A stretch of 64,000 bases of DNA from Pseudomonas sp. SJZ079 (GTDB taxonomy: Bacteria; Pseudomonadota; Gammaproteobacteria; Pseudomonadales; Pseudomonadaceae). How positions within the stretch are numbered: position 1 is the stretch's first letter; every line of letters starts with the position of its first letter. The DNA lies in assembly GCF_007993865.1 (NCBI RefSeq), contig NZ_VIUH01000002.1, positions 1-64,000 of the forward strand. The letters run 5' to 3'. Shown piece after piece: positions 28,961 to 39,610 of the stretch. The position numbers and the translations under genes were made by a program. Below the pieces are notes generated by a model. It saw only the letters and a program-made list of their open reading frames with translations, was not told where the DNA came from and searched no databases.

Positions 28961-30028
28961 TTAGCCCTGCGAGAGCAGTTGGCGCAGGTCGATGATCGCC
29001 GCGTTGGCCCGCGAGATGTAGTTGGCCATCACCAACGAGTGGTTGGCCAGCAGGCCATAACCGCTGCCGTTGAGGATCATCGGGCTCCACAGGGTTTCCT
29101 GGGCCGCCTCCAGCTCGCGGATGATCTGCCGTACGCTGATCGCCGCGTTCTTCTTCGCCAGCACGTCGGCGAAATCCACCTCGATGGCGCGCAACAGGTG
29201 CGACAACGCCCAGGCCTGACCGCGAGCCTCATAGAACACGTTGTCGATCTGCAGCCACGGCGTCTCGTAACTGCCCTCATTCAACTGCGGCAGGCCATCC
29301 TCGTTCAGCGCCGCATCTTTCACCCCATCGCTCAGGCGTACCTGGCCGACACTGGCGGACAAGCGTTGCGACAGCGAACCCAATCGGGTACCGGCATCGC
29401 CCAGCCAATTGTTCAAGTTGTCGGCACGGGTGTAGAACTGCGCATTGCGCTGGCTGGGGTCGGCCAGCCGCTTCAGGTAACGATCCAGCAGCTTGATCCC
29501 TTCGCGGTATTCCGCTTCGGATGCCGGCAGCGCCCAACTCTTGTTGTCGAAGTTGAAACGCGGCTCAGCCTTGGCCAGGTCGGGGTCTTCGGTGGATTGC
29601 GACTGCGAACGGGCAAAGTCCTTGCGCATGGCGCGGGCCAGATCGCGCACCTGGACCAGCACGCCATATTCCCAGCTCGGCATGTTGTCCAACCACAGCC
29701 CCGGCGGGGCGAGATCGTTAGACAGATAGCCGCCCGGCTTATCGAGCAAGGTGCTGGCCACCTGCTTCAAGGTTTCCACCGTGGTGTAGCCGTTGACCAT
29801 CTGCCGATGAGCTTTCTGCGCCGCCGCCTGGGCCCGCTGCTGCACTGGAAACATCTCGGGCTCCTGGCTCCAGTACCAACCGACCACCAGCGTCAGCAAC
29901 AGGTAGATCACCAGCAAGCCGCCGAGTGCGCGACCCAGCCAGCCGCCCCCCCGCTGACTGCGCACGTTGTCGACCGAGTTATCGGCGCTGTCGCGCACGG
30001 GGGTCGCGCGATTCTTCCAATCCAGCAT
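28961..30028 (-). CDS. DUF2333 family membrane-anchored protein
   Basis: A 355-residue protein. A polar N-terminal tail (about 30 residues) is followed by one membrane helix (about 36-58, LGGLLVIYLLLTLVVGWYW) and a large, mostly helical soluble domain predicted to face the periplasm, with a conserved-looking SYETPWLQIDNVFYEARGQAWAL segment. I chose the MLDWKN start because AAGGA lies 7 bases upstream; ATGs at 30043 and further out lack a ribosome binding site. The function of DUF2333 is unknown. It is first in a two-gene operon with the NUDIX hydrolase. Confidence 0.78.
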   Translation of the reverse strand: MLDWKNRATPVRDSADNSVDNVRSQRGGGWLGRALGGLLVIYLLLTLVVGWYWSQEPEMFPVQQRAQAAAQKAHRQMVNGYTTVETLKQVASTLLDKPGGYLSNDLAPPGLWLDNMPSWEYGVLVQVRDLARAMRKDFARSQSQSTEDPDLAKAEPRFNFDNKSWALPASEAEYREGIKLLDRYLKRLADPSQRNAQFYTRADNLNNWLGDAGTRLGSLSQRLSASVGQVRLSDGVKDAALNEDGLPQLNEGSYETPWLQIDNVFYEARGQAWALSHLLRAIEVDFADVLAKKNAAISVRQIIRELEAAQETLWSPMILNGSGYGLLANHSLVMANYISRANAAIIDLRQLLSQG

Positions 30029-30299
30029 GGCAATGTCCTTCATCTGCGGCATTCGGTTGTTCGACCGCAACCCCATACCAGGGTTGCACAACGGCCTTGC
30101 ACTATAAGTTAAGCGCAAGCGCAGCGTCGAACGGCAAACTTAGCGCCGGTGCAACCCTGGGCGCGACTTATGGTCTGTGTGTTGGATGGAAGGCCGGCGT
30201 CGATGGATCGACGGCGCTGGTTTCGCCTCTCAGCGGTGGTAGCATGAAGCCACTATCCAGGCCGCTCTCCGCCGCCCCACAAAAAGAAGAACCCGGGCC

Positions 30300-31916
30300 A
30301 TGACCGAGCACGAAGACCCCAGCAGCAACCGCCTCAAGCAGCACTTTGCCCAGCGCGTCATCCATCAGGCACGCCAGGTGCTGGAAGCCTGGCAGCGCTT
30401 GCAGCGTAACCAATGGAATGACCTCGGCATGAGCGAACTGGGCGATGCCGCATCACTGCTGCAACGCTACGCCGAGCGGTTCGAGCAAGCCGAACACTTG
30501 CAACTGGCCAAGGCTATCGGCCAGTGCCTGCGTGCGGTGACTGACAACCGCGGGCGTCTCAACAGCGGCCTGATCAGCGAGCTCAATCTGCTGATACAGC
30601 GCCTGTCACGCACCGGTCTGCGTCACGGCGATCGCCTCGAGCAGACCGTGTTGCCGCCCCTGCGCAAACCGGTCTACCTGGCCCTGCAACATCTCGATCG
30701 CGCCGAACGCCTGGCCCAGCAATTAGAGTTTTTCGGCATGAGCGCCAAGCCGTTCGACAGCGCCAACGCCTTCCGCGCCGCGATGCTCGAACGTCACCCG
30801 GCGGCCATTCTCATGGAGGTGGACTTTTCTGGTCCTGGCGCGGGTTTGCAGCTGGCCGAAGCGGTGCAACAAGGTCTGCAACATAAGATTCCCCTGCTGT
30901 TCTTCAGCCACGACGACACCGACACCCCGACCCGCCTGGCCGCCGTACGCGCCGGCGGCCAGGAGTTCTTCACCGGCACCCTGGACGCCTCCAGCCTGCT
31001 CGAACGCATCGAAGTACTCACTCACGTGGCGCAGTACGACCCCTATAAAGTGCTGATCATCGATGACTCACGGGCCCAGGCCACTCACACCGAACGCGTC
31101 TTGAACAGCGCCGGGATCGTCACCCGCACGTTGAACGAGCCGATTCAGGCGATGGCCGAACTGGCCGAGTTCCAGCCCGACCTGATCATCCTCGACATGT
31201 ACATGCCGGACTGCAGCGGCACCGAACTGGCCAAGGTGATCCGCCACAACGACCGCTACGTCAGCGTGCCGATCATCTACCTGTCCGCCGAGGACGACCT
31301 GGACAAACAGCTCGATGCGATGAGCGAAGGCGGCGACGACTTCCTCACCAAGCCGATCAAGCCACGCCACCTGATCGCCACCGTGCGCAACCGCGCCGCG
31401 CGAGCGCGCGACCTCATGGCGCGTATGGTGCGTGACAGTCTGACCGGCCTGTACAACCACACCCACACCCTGCAACTGCTTGAAGATGCCCGTTATCGCG
31501 CCCAACGCGATGGCCAGCCCCTGAGCTTCGCCATGCTCGACATCGACTTCTTCAAGAAGGTCAACGACAACTATGGCCACCCCATGGGCGACCGGGTGAT
31601 CAAGAGCCTGGCGCTGTTCCTCAAGCAGCGCCTACGCAAGAGCGACCTGATCGGCCGCTACGGCGGCGAAGAGTTCGCCGTGGTCATGCCCAACACCAAT
31701 GCCCAGGCCGCCGCTCATGTACTCGACGAGGTGCGTCGACGCTTCGCGGAAATCCGCTATCCGGCGCAGCCCCAGGACCTGTCCTGCACCTTCAGCGCGG
31801 GCATCGCCGAGCTGAACAACGACCTGGACGGCAAAAATCTCTCCAAGCAGGCCGACGAGGCGCTGTACGTGGCCAAGCATGGCGGGCGTAATCGGGTCGC
31901 GGTGTTTGGCGCCTGA
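30300..31916 (+). CDS. gcbA: Diguanylate cyclase response regulator GcbA
   Basis: A 538-residue cytoplasmic protein making cyclic di-GMP from GTP. After a helical N-terminal region (1-130) come a degenerate receiver (about 131-245), an apparently intact receiver with phospho-acceptor Asp299 (LIILDMYMPDCSG) and a GGDEF domain. The active site GGEEF is at 455-459, and the allosteric inhibition motif RKSD (446-449) lies exactly five residues before it. The first receiver has ILMEVDF where the acceptor Asp belongs. In Pseudomonas GcbA promotes surface attachment and influences dispersal. Placement next to the DUF2333 and chemoreceptor genes matches P. aeruginosa PA4843. No cognate kinase gene adjoins it. 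Confidence 0.93.
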   Translation: MTEHEDPSSNRLKQHFAQRVIHQARQVLEAWQRLQRNQWNDLGMSELGDAASLLQRYAERFEQAEHLQLAKAIGQCLRAVTDNRGRLNSGLISELNLLIQRLSRTGLRHGDRLEQTVLPPLRKPVYLALQHLDRAERLAQQLEFFGMSAKPFDSANAFRAAMLERHPAAILMEVDFSGPGAGLQLAEAVQQGLQHKIPLLFFSHDDTDTPTRLAAVRAGGQEFFTGTLDASSLLERIEVLTHVAQYDPYKVLIIDDSRAQATHTERVLNSAGIVTRTLNEPIQAMAELAEFQPDLIILDMYMPDCSGTELAKVIRHNDRYVSVPIIYLSAEDDLDKQLDAMSEGGDDFLTKPIKPRHLIATVRNRAARARDLMARMVRDSLTGLYNHTHTLQLLEDARYRAQRDGQPLSFAMLDIDFFKKVNDNYGHPMGDRVIKSLALFLKQRLRKSDLIGRYGGEEFAVVMPNTNAQAAAHVLDEVRRRFAEIRYPAQPQDLSCTFSAGIAELNNDLDGKNLSKQADEALYVAKHGGRNRVAVFGA

Positions 31917-32052
31917 ACAGCCCCGAAAAAAGTGTGACGCCACGCACGCCGTCATAATTTCGCAATGAAAACGCAATAACTTCAGAGCCTTGGGAGTCGC
32001 ACCCGGACATATCGGGCGCGGCCCGACACCGTTTCGTCATCGGTCGAGCCCT

Positions 32053-34017
32053 ATGCGCCTGAAGTCACTTACCAATCTCAACACCCTGCTGCTGGTCACC
32101 GTCTGCATCGCCCTGGGCAGCACCCTCTGGTGGTCGCAACGCGCCCTGGAACGCCCCTACCTGCTGATGGAGCGTTACCTGAGCCTGTCCCAGCAGTTCC
32201 AGCAGGATGTCGCGGGCAATATCCAGGTTTACCTCGACAGCGGTGACGCCTTGCGCCACAGCCGCGCCCTGCAGGCGCTCGACAACCTGACGCAAGCCAT
32301 CGACGCACTACCCGCCGAACTGGGCGAACCGTTGCGCGACAGCCTGAGCCAGCTGCGTGCCTTCAGCGCCAGCCAGTTGCTGGCGGCCGGCAAGCTCGCC
32401 GGCGATCCGCAGGGCTTACTGATCCAGGCCGAACGGGAAGTGCTCGGCACCCTGGAACAGCTCGCGCACTACGTAGACAGCAGCCCTGACACTGGCGCGA
32501 ACGGCTATCGCCCGGCGCTATTCGCTGCCGCGCAACACCTGACCCGCCTGGCGCACGCCCGCGCCAAGCTGGTCAGCAGCGGACGCAGCGAGCTGGCTGC
32601 CGACGTCGAGCGCGAGCTGGCCGCACTCGATCGGCAGACCCAGACCCTCGATGCCCTGCCCCTGCTGGGCGTGAAAGATGACAGCGGCTCCGCCAGCGCG
32701 GGCTTCGCCGCCATGCTCGGCCTGGCCAATGACGATGACGGTGCGCAGGCAGAAGACCGCGGCATCGCACTGAAACGCGAGCTGATCAGTTTGACCCACC
32801 GCTACCCGGCGGAATTGACCCGCACCCGCGCCTTGATCGAACAGCGCAGCGAACTGGCCCAGGCCACCCGTACCCAGGTCGACAGCGTGCAGCAGGCCCT
32901 GGCCGCGCTGGAGCCGGCCGTGCGGGCCGAGCACGGCCGTATCCAGGGCGAAGTGCGCCTGCTTCAGGGGTTGATGATTGGCCTGATCCTGTTGATCGCC
33001 CTGATCATCGACACCCTGCAGCGGCGCCTGACCCGCGTCCTCAATCACCTGGCACCGGCCCTCTCGGCCTGGGCCCAGGGTGATTTCGGCGAAGACATCC
33101 GGTTGACCTCACGCACCCGCGAACTGCGCGATATCGAGTCCTCGCTGAATCACCTGCGCGCCTATCTGGTCGACCTGGTCGGCACCATTCGCCTGCATGC
33201 CGAGCAGGTCGCGGGTTCCAGCCGCACCCTGGCCGACCTCAGCGGCGGCCTGCATACAGGCGCCGAACGCCAGGTCGGCGATACCGCGCAGATCCGCGAC
33301 GCCCTCGGCGAACTGCAGGCGACCATCCAACAGGTCGCCGGTGACGCCAGTCAGGCCGCCGATGCCAGCCGCGATGCCGGGCGCGCCGTCGAACAAGGCC
33401 AGCACGTTATCGGCCAGAGCCTCAGCGGCCTGCACGCGCTGGTCGATGAAGTACAAGGCAACGCCCAGGCCATCGAGTCCCTGGCGGAGGAAACCGCGAC
33501 CATCGGCACGGTGCTGACGGTGATCCGCAGCATCGCCGAACAAACCAATTTGCTCGCCCTCAACGCCGCCATCGAAGCCGCTCGCGCCGGCGAGATGGGC
33601 CGCGGTTTTGCCGTGGTCGCCGAAGAGGTGCGCTCACTGTCGCAACGCACCAGCGGCGCCACCGCGCAGATTCAGGAGCTGATCGGTCGCCTGCAGCAAG
33701 CCGCCCGGCAATCGGTCAGCGCCATGCGCGCCCAGGTCGAACACGCCGAAGCGACGGCGGGCCAGGCCGAGGCCGCCGATGGCGCACTGGACGAAATAGT
33801 CGCGGCGATCGGCACCATCGCCAGCATGGCCGAACGCATCGCCGAGGCCACCGCACAACAGAGCGGTGCGGTCGGCGAGATACGCGGCCACAGCGAACGC
33901 ATCCACCAGCTCGGCGGTGACAACCTGGCGCGGATCGGCGAGGGGCGCAACCAAGGCGAACACTTGTTGCAACTGGGCGGACAGCTGCATCGGGCGGTGC
34001 AGGCCTTTCGCGTATAA
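32053..34017 (+). CDS. Methyl-accepting chemotaxis protein (CtpL-like)
   Basis: A 654-residue chemoreceptor. A short cytoplasmic tail precedes a first membrane helix (about 10-27), a large helical periplasmic sensor (about 28-310) and a second helix ([16 protein letters not shown]), followed by a HAMP-like linker and the coiled-coil signalling domain. The hairpin tip [20 protein letters not shown] is the highly conserved CheW/CheA contact. The start at MRLKS places a basic tail before the first helix; the longer ORF adds a non-conserved arginine-rich stretch. By position it corresponds to P. aeruginosa PA4844 (CtpL, reported in phosphate and aromatic taxis). The ligand cannot be read from this sequence. 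Confidence 0.9.
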   Translation: MRLKSLTNLNTLLLVTVCIALGSTLWWSQRALERPYLLMERYLSLSQQFQQDVAGNIQVYLDSGDALRHSRALQALDNLTQAIDALPAELGEPLRDSLSQLRAFSASQLLAAGKLAGDPQGLLIQAEREVLGTLEQLAHYVDSSPDTGANGYRPALFAAAQHLTRLAHARAKLVSSGRSELAADVERELAALDRQTQTLDALPLLGVKDDSGSASAGFAAMLGLANDDDGAQAEDRGIALKRELISLTHRYPAELTRTRALIEQRSELAQATRTQVDSVQQALAALEPAVRAEHGRIQGEVRLLQGLMIGLILLIALIIDTLQRRLTRVLNHLAPALSAWAQGDFGEDIRLTSRTRELRDIESSLNHLRAYLVDLVGTIRLHAEQVAGSSRTLADLSGGLHTGAERQVGDTAQIRDALGELQATIQQVAGDASQAADASRDAGRAVEQGQHVIGQSLSGLHALVDEVQGNAQAIESLAEETATIGTVLTVIRSIAEQTNLLALNAAIEAARAGEMGRGFAVVAEEVRSLSQRTSGATAQIQELIGRLQQAARQSVSAMRAQVEHAEATAGQAEAADGALDEIVAAIGTIASMAERIAEATAQQSGAVGEIRGHSERIHQLGGDNLARIGEGRNQGEHLLQLGGQLHRAVQAFRV

Positions 34018-34151
34018 GCCGGTGGGACTGGTTAGGCACCACGCTGCCGTGACCTCCTTTCGTCGACCGAAAAAACCGCTTACAGCCTGGCCCATGCACT
34101 GAAGCACAAGGCTCCGTTATGATGATGGGACTTCTGCCCGATGAGACCCCC

Positions 34152-35930
34152 ATGCGCCGCTTACTCAGCCTGATCCTGCTGCTCATCGCCCTGCCGGCCA
34201 GCGCCGGCCTGCTCGACAACCGTCCGGCTGCGGCGCCGCTGGGCGCGGCGCTGAACAACAGCGCGGACTTCCTGCCCGTGCGCGAGGCCTTCAAGCTGAG
34301 CCTGATCGACAGCTCGGGCGACTCGATCAAACTGCGCTTCGTCCCTGCCGAGGGCTACTACCTCTACAAGCACCGTTTCAAGTTCGTCAGCGAGCCGGCC
34401 GACATCGGCCTGGGCCCTGCCCGACTGCCGACCGGCAAGCAGAAGACCGACGAGTACTTCGGCGACGTCGAGGTGTACTACGGCGTACTGGATGTCGAAC
34501 TGCCACTGGATAAGCCGGTCACCCGCCCGTTCAACCTCAGCGTCACCTACCAGGGCTGCGCCGACAAAGGCCTGTGCTATCCACCGGAGACCGAGCAACT
34601 GACCATCGGCGGAGAGCTGCCTGGCGCAGCGTCCACCCCAGGCCCGGCGAGTCCGGTCAACAGCTGGAACTGGAGCGACCTGGCGCTGTTCTTCCTCGCC
34701 GGCCTCGGCCTGACCTTCACCCCCTGCGTGCTGCCGATGCTGCCGATCCTCACCGGAGTGGTGCTGCGCGGTCAGTTTGGCGGGTTGCGCAGCCTGAGCC
34801 TGTCACTGGCTTACGTGTTGCCGATGGCCGCCAGCTTTGCCGTACTCGGCGCCTTGATGGGCGTGTTCGGCGCTAGCCTCAATCTGCAGGCGCGCCTGCA
34901 GTCGGCCTGGGTGCTGGTGCCCTTCGCGACGCTCTTCGCGCTGTTTGCCCTGGCCATGTTCGGCGTCTACGAATTGCGCCTGCCACGCCTAGTCAGCGAG
35001 CCGCTGAATCGCTGGGCCAACAAGACCCATGGCGGCTCCCACAGCAACGCGGCACTGCTCGGCGTACTCTCCAGCCTGCTGGTATCGCCGTGCGTATCGG
35101 CGCCCCTGGTCGGCGCCCTGCTCTATATCAGCGCCAGCGGTGATGCCCTGGGCGGCGGCTTGCGACTGCTCGCCCTGGGCCTCGGCATGGGCGCCCCCCT
35201 GGTGCTGTTCGCCACCGGGGGCGGCGCCTTGCTGCCGAAGTCCGGCAGCTGGATGGTCGCCGTGCGCAACGCCTTCGGCGTGCTGCTGCTGGCGGTCTCC
35301 ATCTGGCTGCTCGAACGGGTCCTGCCTGGCCCACTGACCCTGGCGCTGTGGGGCCTGCTCGCCGCCGGCGTGGCGCTGTTTCTCGGCGCCCTGGAATTCG
35401 TCACGAAAACCCCGAAGGAGAAACTCGCCCAGCTGACCGGTCTGGTGCTGCTGGTCTATGCCCTGGCGGCCTGGACCGGCGCCCTGCAAGGCCAGGATGA
35501 TCCGCTGCGCCCACTCGGCCGCATGGCCATGGCCAACACCCCGGCGAGCCAGGTCAACCCCGGCAGCTGGCAGGTGATCAGCAGCCCCGCCGAGCTGGAC
35601 GCCGCCTTTGCCGCCGCGCAAAGCAGCCACCAACCGCTGCTGCTCGACTGGTACGCCGACTGGTGTATCAGCTGCAAGGTGATCGAGCGCGAAGTTCTCA
35701 GCGCAGCGGAGGTCGGCAGTCAGCTGGGCGACTACCGCCTGGTGCGTTTCGATATCACCGAAAGCAATGCGGCTCAGCGCGCCCTACTCGACCGTTATCA
35801 ACTGTTCGGCCCACCGGCGATCCTGCTGTTCGACGAAAAGGGTGACGAATGGCAGGATTTACGTGTCGTAGGTGAGGTCGATGCCGCGACCTTTGCCGCG
35901 CGCCTGCAGCAGGCACGCACACGCTTTTAA
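34152..35930 (+). CDS. dsbD: Thiol:disulfide interchange protein DsbD
   Basis: A 592-residue inner-membrane protein moving electrons from cytoplasmic thioredoxin to periplasmic thiol proteins. After a signal peptide (MRRLLSLILLLIALPASA), the N-terminal domain carries redox Cys136 and Cys142 (CADKGLC). An eight-helix core has Cys192 (FTPCVLPM) and Cys314 (SPCVSAPL), and a C-terminal thioredoxin-like domain has WYADWCISCK (Cys505, Cys508). All six catalytic cysteines are present. An ATG 33 bases upstream is open, but the chosen start gives a normal signal peptide. The homologue in P. aeruginosa is called dipZ. Confidence 0.95.
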   Translation: MRRLLSLILLLIALPASAGLLDNRPAAAPLGAALNNSADFLPVREAFKLSLIDSSGDSIKLRFVPAEGYYLYKHRFKFVSEPADIGLGPARLPTGKQKTDEYFGDVEVYYGVLDVELPLDKPVTRPFNLSVTYQGCADKGLCYPPETEQLTIGGELPGAASTPGPASPVNSWNWSDLALFFLAGLGLTFTPCVLPMLPILTGVVLRGQFGGLRSLSLSLAYVLPMAASFAVLGALMGVFGASLNLQARLQSAWVLVPFATLFALFALAMFGVYELRLPRLVSEPLNRWANKTHGGSHSNAALLGVLSSLLVSPCVSAPLVGALLYISASGDALGGGLRLLALGLGMGAPLVLFATGGGALLPKSGSWMVAVRNAFGVLLLAVSIWLLERVLPGPLTLALWGLLAAGVALFLGALEFVTKTPKEKLAQLTGLVLLVYALAAWTGALQGQDDPLRPLGRMAMANTPASQVNPGSWQVISSPAELDAAFAAAQSSHQPLLLDWYADWCISCKVIEREVLSAAEVGSQLGDYRLVRFDITESNAAQRALLDRYQLFGPPAILLFDEKGDEWQDLRVVGEVDAATFAARLQQARTRF

Positions 35931-36104
35931 CCCGTCGCTAACCCACTTACTACGCACACTGCGCGGGCCGCCGAACTATTGGCTTCAGCGTCATACATTT
36001 GCCGCAAACTGCGGGCATCGTGTCGGCTACTGTTGATAACTGGACAGCCATAAGGCTTCTCCGGCATAGTCCGGCGCAGCGTGAGAAATCAGGAATAGAC
36101 GATC

Positions 36105-36554
36105 ATGGCTACCTTACTGGTACTGCACGGCCCCAACCTCAATCTGCTGGGTTCCCGCGAACCGGGCGTCTATGGCGCCATCACCCTGGCTCAGATCAAC
36201 CAGGATCTGGAGCGCCGCGCCCGCGAAGCCGGCCATCACCTGCTGTACCTGCAAAGCAATGCCGAGTACGAATTGATCGAACGTATTCACGCCGCAAAAG
36301 GCGAAGGTGTCGACTTTATTCTGATCAATCCCGCCGCGTTCACGCATACCAGCGTCGCATTACGTGACGCATTGCTGGCGGTGAGCATCCCATTCATCGA
36401 AGTGCACCTGTCCAACGTGCACAAGCGTGAACCTTTTCGCCATCACTCCTACTTTTCCGACGTTGCTGTGGGAGTGATCTGCGGCCTTGGCGCCAGCGGT
36501 TACCGGCTGGCCCTGGAGGCTGCACTAGAACAACTTGAACTCGAACGACCCTGA
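36105..36554 (+). CDS. aroQ: Type II 3-dehydroquinate dehydratase
   Basis: A 149-residue enzyme of the shikimate pathway, removing water from 3-dehydroquinate. Motifs match the dodecameric type II family: [17 protein letters not shown] with the catalytic Tyr, [16 protein letters not shown], and the anion-binding [17 protein letters not shown] with the catalytic His. The gene is followed after 22 bp by accB, as is common in gammaproteobacteria, so aroQ-accB-accC form one operon. Confidence 0.97.
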   Translation: MATLLVLHGPNLNLLGSREPGVYGAITLAQINQDLERRAREAGHHLLYLQSNAEYELIERIHAAKGEGVDFILINPAAFTHTSVALRDALLAVSIPFIEVHLSNVHKREPFRHHSYFSDVAVGVICGLGASGYRLALEAALEQLELERP

Positions 36555-36576
36555 CCTCACTGGGAGTTGAACACCT

Positions 36577-37035
36577 ATGGATATCCGCAAAGTCAAAAAA
36601 CTGATCGAACTGCTGGAAGAATCCGGCATCGACGAACTGGAGATTCGCGAAGGCGAAGAGTCGGTACGCATCAGCCGCCACGGCAAGCAACCGACCTATG
36701 CCCAGCAACCGATCTACGCTCAGGCACCGGCTCCGGCAGCGCCTGCCGCCGCTCCGGCCGCTGCTGTTGAAGCCGCAGCCCCGGCTGCTGCCAAGCTGAA
36801 CGGCACCGTGGTGCGCTCGCCGATGGTGGGCACCTTCTACCGCGCCGCCTCCCCGACCTCGGGCAACTTCGTCGAAGTGGGTTCGAGCGTGAAGAAAGGC
36901 GACATCCTCTGCATCGTCGAGGCGATGAAGATGATGAACCACATCGAGGCCGAGACCAGCGGCACGATCGAATCCATCCTGGGCGAAAATGGCCAGCCGG
37001 TGGAATACGATCAGCCCCTGTTCACAATCGTTTGA
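36577..37035 (+). CDS. accB: Biotin carboxyl carrier protein of acetyl-CoA carboxylase
   Basis: A 152-residue carrier. An N-terminal helical domain (1-45) leads to a flexible Ala/Pro-rich linker (about 46-75) and the biotinyl domain, which contains the EAMKMMN motif whose Lys is biotinylated by BirA. It carries CO2 between AccC and the AccAD carboxyltransferase to make malonyl-CoA. The N-terminal domain is where the E. coli homologue autoregulates the operon. It lies 17 bp ahead of accC. Confidence 0.97.
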   Translation: MDIRKVKKLIELLEESGIDELEIREGEESVRISRHGKQPTYAQQPIYAQAPAPAAPAAAPAAAVEAAAPAAAKLNGTVVRSPMVGTFYRAASPTSGNFVEVGSSVKKGDILCIVEAMKMMNHIEAETSGTIESILGENGQPVEYDQPLFTIV

Positions 37036-37052
37036 ACCGCGGAGAGCCAGCG

Positions 37053-38402
37053 ATGTTGGAAAAAGTTCTGATCGCCAACCGCGGCGAGATCGCCTTGCGC
37101 GTCTTGCGCGCCTGTAAAGAGCTGGGCATCAAGACCGTTGCGGTGCACTCCACCGCCGACCGCGAACTGATGCATCTGGCCCTGGCCGACGAGTCGGTGT
37201 GTATCGGCCCTGCCTCCGGCGCCCTGTCTTACCTGCAGATTCCGGCGATTATCGCCGCCGCCGAAGTCACCGGCGCCACCGCCATCCACCCTGGCTACGG
37301 CTTCCTCGCGGAAAACGCCGACTTCGCCGAACAAGTGGAAAACTCCGGCTTTGCCTTCATAGGCCCGAAAGCCGAGACCATCCGCCTGATGGGCGACAAG
37401 GTCTCGGCCAAGGATGCCATGAAGCGCGCTGGCGTACCGGTAGTGCCCGGCTCCGACGGTCCGCTGCCGGAAGACGAGGAAACCGCCCTGGCGATTGCCC
37501 GCGAGGTCGGTTACCCGGTGATCATCAAGGCTGCTGGCGGCGGCGGTGGTCGCGGCATGCGCGTGGTCTACAAGGAAGAAGACCTGATCAAGTCAGCCAA
37601 GCTGACCCGCAGCGAAGCGGGCTCGGTATTCGGCAACCCAATGGTCTACCTGGAGAAGTTCCTCGGCAATCCGCGCCACGTGGAAGTCCAGGTGCTGTCC
37701 GACGGCCAGGGCAACGCCATCCACCTGGGCGATCGCGACTGCTCGCTGCAGCGCCGCCACCAGAAGGTCCTGGAAGAAGCCCCGGCCCCGTACATCGATG
37801 AGCGGGCGCGCGCCGAAGTGCTGCAGCGCTGTGTCAATGCCTGCATCGAGATCGGCTACCGTGGCGCCGGCACCTTCGAGTTCCTCTACGAGAACGGCGG
37901 CTTCTACTTCATCGAGATGAACACTCGGGTCCAGGTCGAGCACCCGGTCTCCGAGATGGTCACCGGCATCGACATCGTCAAGGAGATGCTCAGCATCGCG
38001 GCAGGCAACAAGCTGTCGTTCACCCAGGACGACGTGGTCATCCGTGGCCACTCGCTGGAATGCCGGATCAACGCCGAAGACCCCGACAACTTCATGCCCT
38101 GCCCGGGCAAGGTCAAGCACTTCCACGCCCCAGGCGGCAATGGCGTGCGGGTCGACTCGCACTTGTACAGCGGCTACACCGTACCGCCGCACTACGACTC
38201 GCTGATCGGCAAGGTGATCACTCACGGCGCCACCCGCGAAGAGGCCATGGCGCGCATGCGCAATGCCCTGGACGAGATCGTGGTCGACGGCATCAAGACC
38301 AATGTCCCGCTGCACCGCATGCTGACGCGCGACAAGGGTTTCTGCGAAGGCGGCGTGAATATCCACTACCTGGAAAAGAAACTGGGTATGGATAAGCACT
38401 AA
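37053..38402 (+). CDS. accC: Biotin carboxylase subunit of acetyl-CoA carboxylase
   Basis: A 449-residue ATP-grasp enzyme that carboxylates biotin on AccB using bicarbonate and ATP. The N-terminal [18 protein letters not shown], the glycine-rich [16 protein letters not shown] loop, the [13 protein letters not shown] segment and the [20 protein letters not shown] catalytic region are all present and the length is normal. I chose the ATG giving [11 protein letters not shown]; a start seven codons earlier overlaps the end of accB and has no family support. Confidence 0.97.
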   Translation: MLEKVLIANRGEIALRVLRACKELGIKTVAVHSTADRELMHLALADESVCIGPASGALSYLQIPAIIAAAEVTGATAIHPGYGFLAENADFAEQVENSGFAFIGPKAETIRLMGDKVSAKDAMKRAGVPVVPGSDGPLPEDEETALAIAREVGYPVIIKAAGGGGGRGMRVVYKEEDLIKSAKLTRSEAGSVFGNPMVYLEKFLGNPRHVEVQVLSDGQGNAIHLGDRDCSLQRRHQKVLEEAPAPYIDERARAEVLQRCVNACIEIGYRGAGTFEFLYENGGFYFIEMNTRVQVEHPVSEMVTGIDIVKEMLSIAAGNKLSFTQDDVVIRGHSLECRINAEDPDNFMPCPGKVKHFHAPGGNGVRVDSHLYSGYTVPPHYDSLIGKVITHGATREEAMARMRNALDEIVVDGIKTNVPLHRMLTRDKGFCEGGVNIHYLEKKLGMDKH

Positions 38403-38536
38403 GCCCATGACCTGCTGCGCGTTGGCGATACGGCGTTAAAAACAAGCTCGGATGCTCATTTACAACAGTAAACTGCGCATCCTCGATTGTTTTTGCCTTG
38501 TCTCGCCCTAGCTCAAAGGTCATGACTGAAGCGCCA

Positions 38537-38570
38537 GACAAGGGCTGCCCATGGGCGGCCCTTGTCGTTT
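38537..38570 (+). terminator. Probable terminator of the aroQ-accBC operon
   Basis: A strong stem GACAAGGGC...GGCCCTTGTC with inner pairs CC-CAT-GGG is followed by GTTTCC, a weak U-run. It lies about 135 bp after the accC stop and 94 bp before prmA. The remainder of the 38403-38663 spacer shows no gene and probably contains the prmA promoter. Confidence 0.5.
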
Positions 38571-38663
38571 CCGCCAGGCGACTACTGTGGCAGCAGCGCC
38601 ACCGCTTCAAGTAAGCTGCGCGCCAATTTGCATCATCACGCCACAACGCCCACGAGGTTTCCC

Positions 38664-39542
38664 ATGCCCTGGTTACAAGTCCGTCTCGCCATCACCCCGG
38701 ATCAGGCGGAAACCTACGAAGACGCACTGCTCGCAGTCGGCGCCGTGTCGGTGACCTTTATGGACGCCGAGGATCAACCGATCTTCGAACCGGACCTGGG
38801 CACCACACCACTGTGGTCGCACACTCACCTGCTGGCCTTGTTTGAAGCCGACACTCAGGCCGAGGCTGTGTTCGCCCACCTGCAATTGCTGACCGGCACT
38901 GAATTGCCGGAGCACCACGCCGAGGTGATCGCCGATCAGGACTGGGAGCGCAGCTGGATGGACGGCTTCGAGCCGATGCGCTTCGGCCAGCGCCTGTGGA
39001 TTGTGCCCAGCTGGCACGCCGCGCCGGAGCCGGACGCGGTCAACCTGCTGCTCGATCCGGGCCTGGCCTTCGGCACCGGCACCCACCCGACCACCGCGCT
39101 GTGCCTGGAGTGGCTGGATGGCCAAGCGCTGGACAACTGCAGCGTGATCGATTTCGGCTGCGGCTCGGGGATTCTGGCCATCGCCGCCCTGCTGCTCGGC
39201 GCCCCCCAGGCCGTCGGTACCGATATCGACCCGCAAGCCCTGGAAGCCTCGCGCGATAACGCCGGTCGTAATGGCATCGACCCGGCACGCTTCCCGGTTT
39301 ACCTGCCGGCCGACATGCCGCCGGAACAGGCCGACGTAGTGGTCGCCAACATCCTCGCCGGGCCACTGGTGGCCCTGGCGCCGCAGATCACCAGCCTGGT
39401 CAAGCCAGGCGGTCGCCTGGCGCTGTCGGGTATCCTCGCCGAACAGGCCGAGGAGGTCCGCACCGCCTACGGCGAAGCCTTCGACCTCGACCCGACCGCG
39501 ACCAAGGACGGCTGGGTGCGCATCAGCGGCGTGCGCCGCTAA
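38664..39542 (+). CDS. prmA: Ribosomal protein L11 methyltransferase
   Basis: A 292-residue SAM-dependent enzyme that trimethylates L11 lysines and the N terminus. The N-terminal substrate-recognition domain ([16 protein letters not shown]) precedes the methyltransferase fold, with [20 protein letters not shown], the SAM loop [18 protein letters not shown] and [10 protein letters not shown]. The start has a GAGG element about 6 bases upstream, and the 34 extra codons of the longer frame are not family-like. It stands apart from accC behind a hairpin. Confidence 0.96.
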   Translation: MPWLQVRLAITPDQAETYEDALLAVGAVSVTFMDAEDQPIFEPDLGTTPLWSHTHLLALFEADTQAEAVFAHLQLLTGTELPEHHAEVIADQDWERSWMDGFEPMRFGQRLWIVPSWHAAPEPDAVNLLLDPGLAFGTGTHPTTALCLEWLDGQALDNCSVIDFGCGSGILAIAALLLGAPQAVGTDIDPQALEASRDNAGRNGIDPARFPVYLPADMPPEQADVVVANILAGPLVALAPQITSLVKPGGRLALSGILAEQAEEVRTAYGEAFDLDPTATKDGWVRISGVRR

Positions 39543-39610
39543 CGCTGCACCGCTGCTACTTTCGCAAACACTTGCGTTAGACTAATCGCCTTGCTTGACC
39601 GGATCGCCGC

